5,580 nt of DNA. It comes from Campylobacteraceae bacterium (GTDB lineage Bacteria > Campylobacterota > Campylobacteria > Campylobacterales > Campylobacteraceae). Shown here piece after piece: positions 5,477 to 5,580 of the stretch (position 1 is the first letter of the stretch; the number at the start of each line of letters is the position of its first letter). The notes under the pieces were generated by a model, which saw only the letters and a list, made by a program, of their open reading frames with translations, made no database searches and was not told the origin of the DNA. Position numbers and translations under genes: made by a program. The stretch is taken from assembly GCA_031290675.1 (NCBI GenBank), contig JAITNC010000209.1:1-5580 (forward strand). Reading direction: 5' to 3'.

Positions 5477-5524
5477 GCATGTGGAGCTTTCCCCAAAACA
5501 ACATACGCCGACATTCTAAAAATC

Positions 5525-5533
5525 TGCTAAAAT
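5525..5533 (+). promoter_or_regulatory. Candidate promoter for the gene starting at 5564, extended -10 (TGCTAAAAT)
   Basis: TG-C-TAAAAT is an extended -10 one base from the TATAAT consensus. It predicts transcription from about 5540 and a leader of about 24 nt carrying AGGAG at 5553-5557. No clear -35 is seen. It lies outside the palindromic element. Confidence 0.5.
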
Positions 5534-5563
5534 TACTTTATCTTACAAACACAGGAGTACAAG

Positions 5564-5580
5564 ATGAGTAATTTTATAGA
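5564..5580 (+). CDS. Start of an unidentified gene (partial)
   Basis: An ATG preceded 6 nt upstream by AGGAG (5553-5557) opens a frame reading MSNFI before the window ends. Five residues are too few to name a product. The good ribosome binding site and upstream extended -10 support a real gene start with its own promoter. Confidence 0.6.

Noticed and set aside
5307..5504. Minus-strand 65-residue open frame through the palindromic element
   Set aside because: Its N-terminal part is just the translated repeat unit and the AT-rich core, with no good RBS and no protein-like motif; such spurious frames are common over this class of repeat.

Overview
The window looks like chromosomal DNA from a member of the Campylobacterota (formerly Epsilonproteobacteria), most likely a free-living, Sulfurimonas-like organism. 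The base composition is AT-rich and genes are tightly packed on one strand. Ribosome binding sites are AAGGA-type. The FAD enzyme at 1703-3049 matches, from memory, the distinctive Helicobacter/Campylobacter-type malate:quinone oxidoreductase rather than the E. coli type. The genus is inference; no 16S or other marker is present.

Region 1 (1-1553) is a compact same-strand run: the 3' end of dapE, then ridA, a small lipoprotein resembling MliC-type lysozyme inhibitors, and a stand-alone class I glutamine amidotransferase. Gaps are only 10, 29 and 20 nt, so the run is probably one transcript. It appears to end at a hairpin plus T-run at 1559-1595. DapE (diaminopimelate for lysine and peptidoglycan) and a lysozyme inhibitor both concern the cell wall. 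RidA (enamine/imine clearance) and the amidotransferase concern nitrogen metabolism. Any functional link is inferred from spacing alone.

Region 2 (1554-3737) has an intergenic stretch with an operator-like dyad and an extended -10 promoter. It is followed by mqo and a class I SAM-dependent methyltransferase of unknown substrate that overlaps mqo by 8 nt. A strong 11-bp inverted repeat lies in the methyltransferase gene shortly after the mqo stop.

Region 3 (3738-5294) holds a complete pyruvate kinase with a GTG start and a short promoter region. Its active-site loop carries the residues typical of potassium-independent enzymes. Mqo (malate to oxaloacetate, electrons to quinone) and pyruvate kinase (PEP to pyruvate, ATP) both act around the PEP/pyruvate/oxaloacetate node but seem to be separate transcription units.

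Region 4 (5295-5580) contains a MITE-like palindromic element of about 172 bp, made of two inverted copies of a hairpin unit around an AT-rich core. After it come a promoter and the first codons of another same-strand gene that runs off the window.

No CRISPR array, RNA gene, intact transposase or defence system is visible. The most unusual item is the nested palindromic element at 5305-5476; the rest is mainly housekeeping metabolism.
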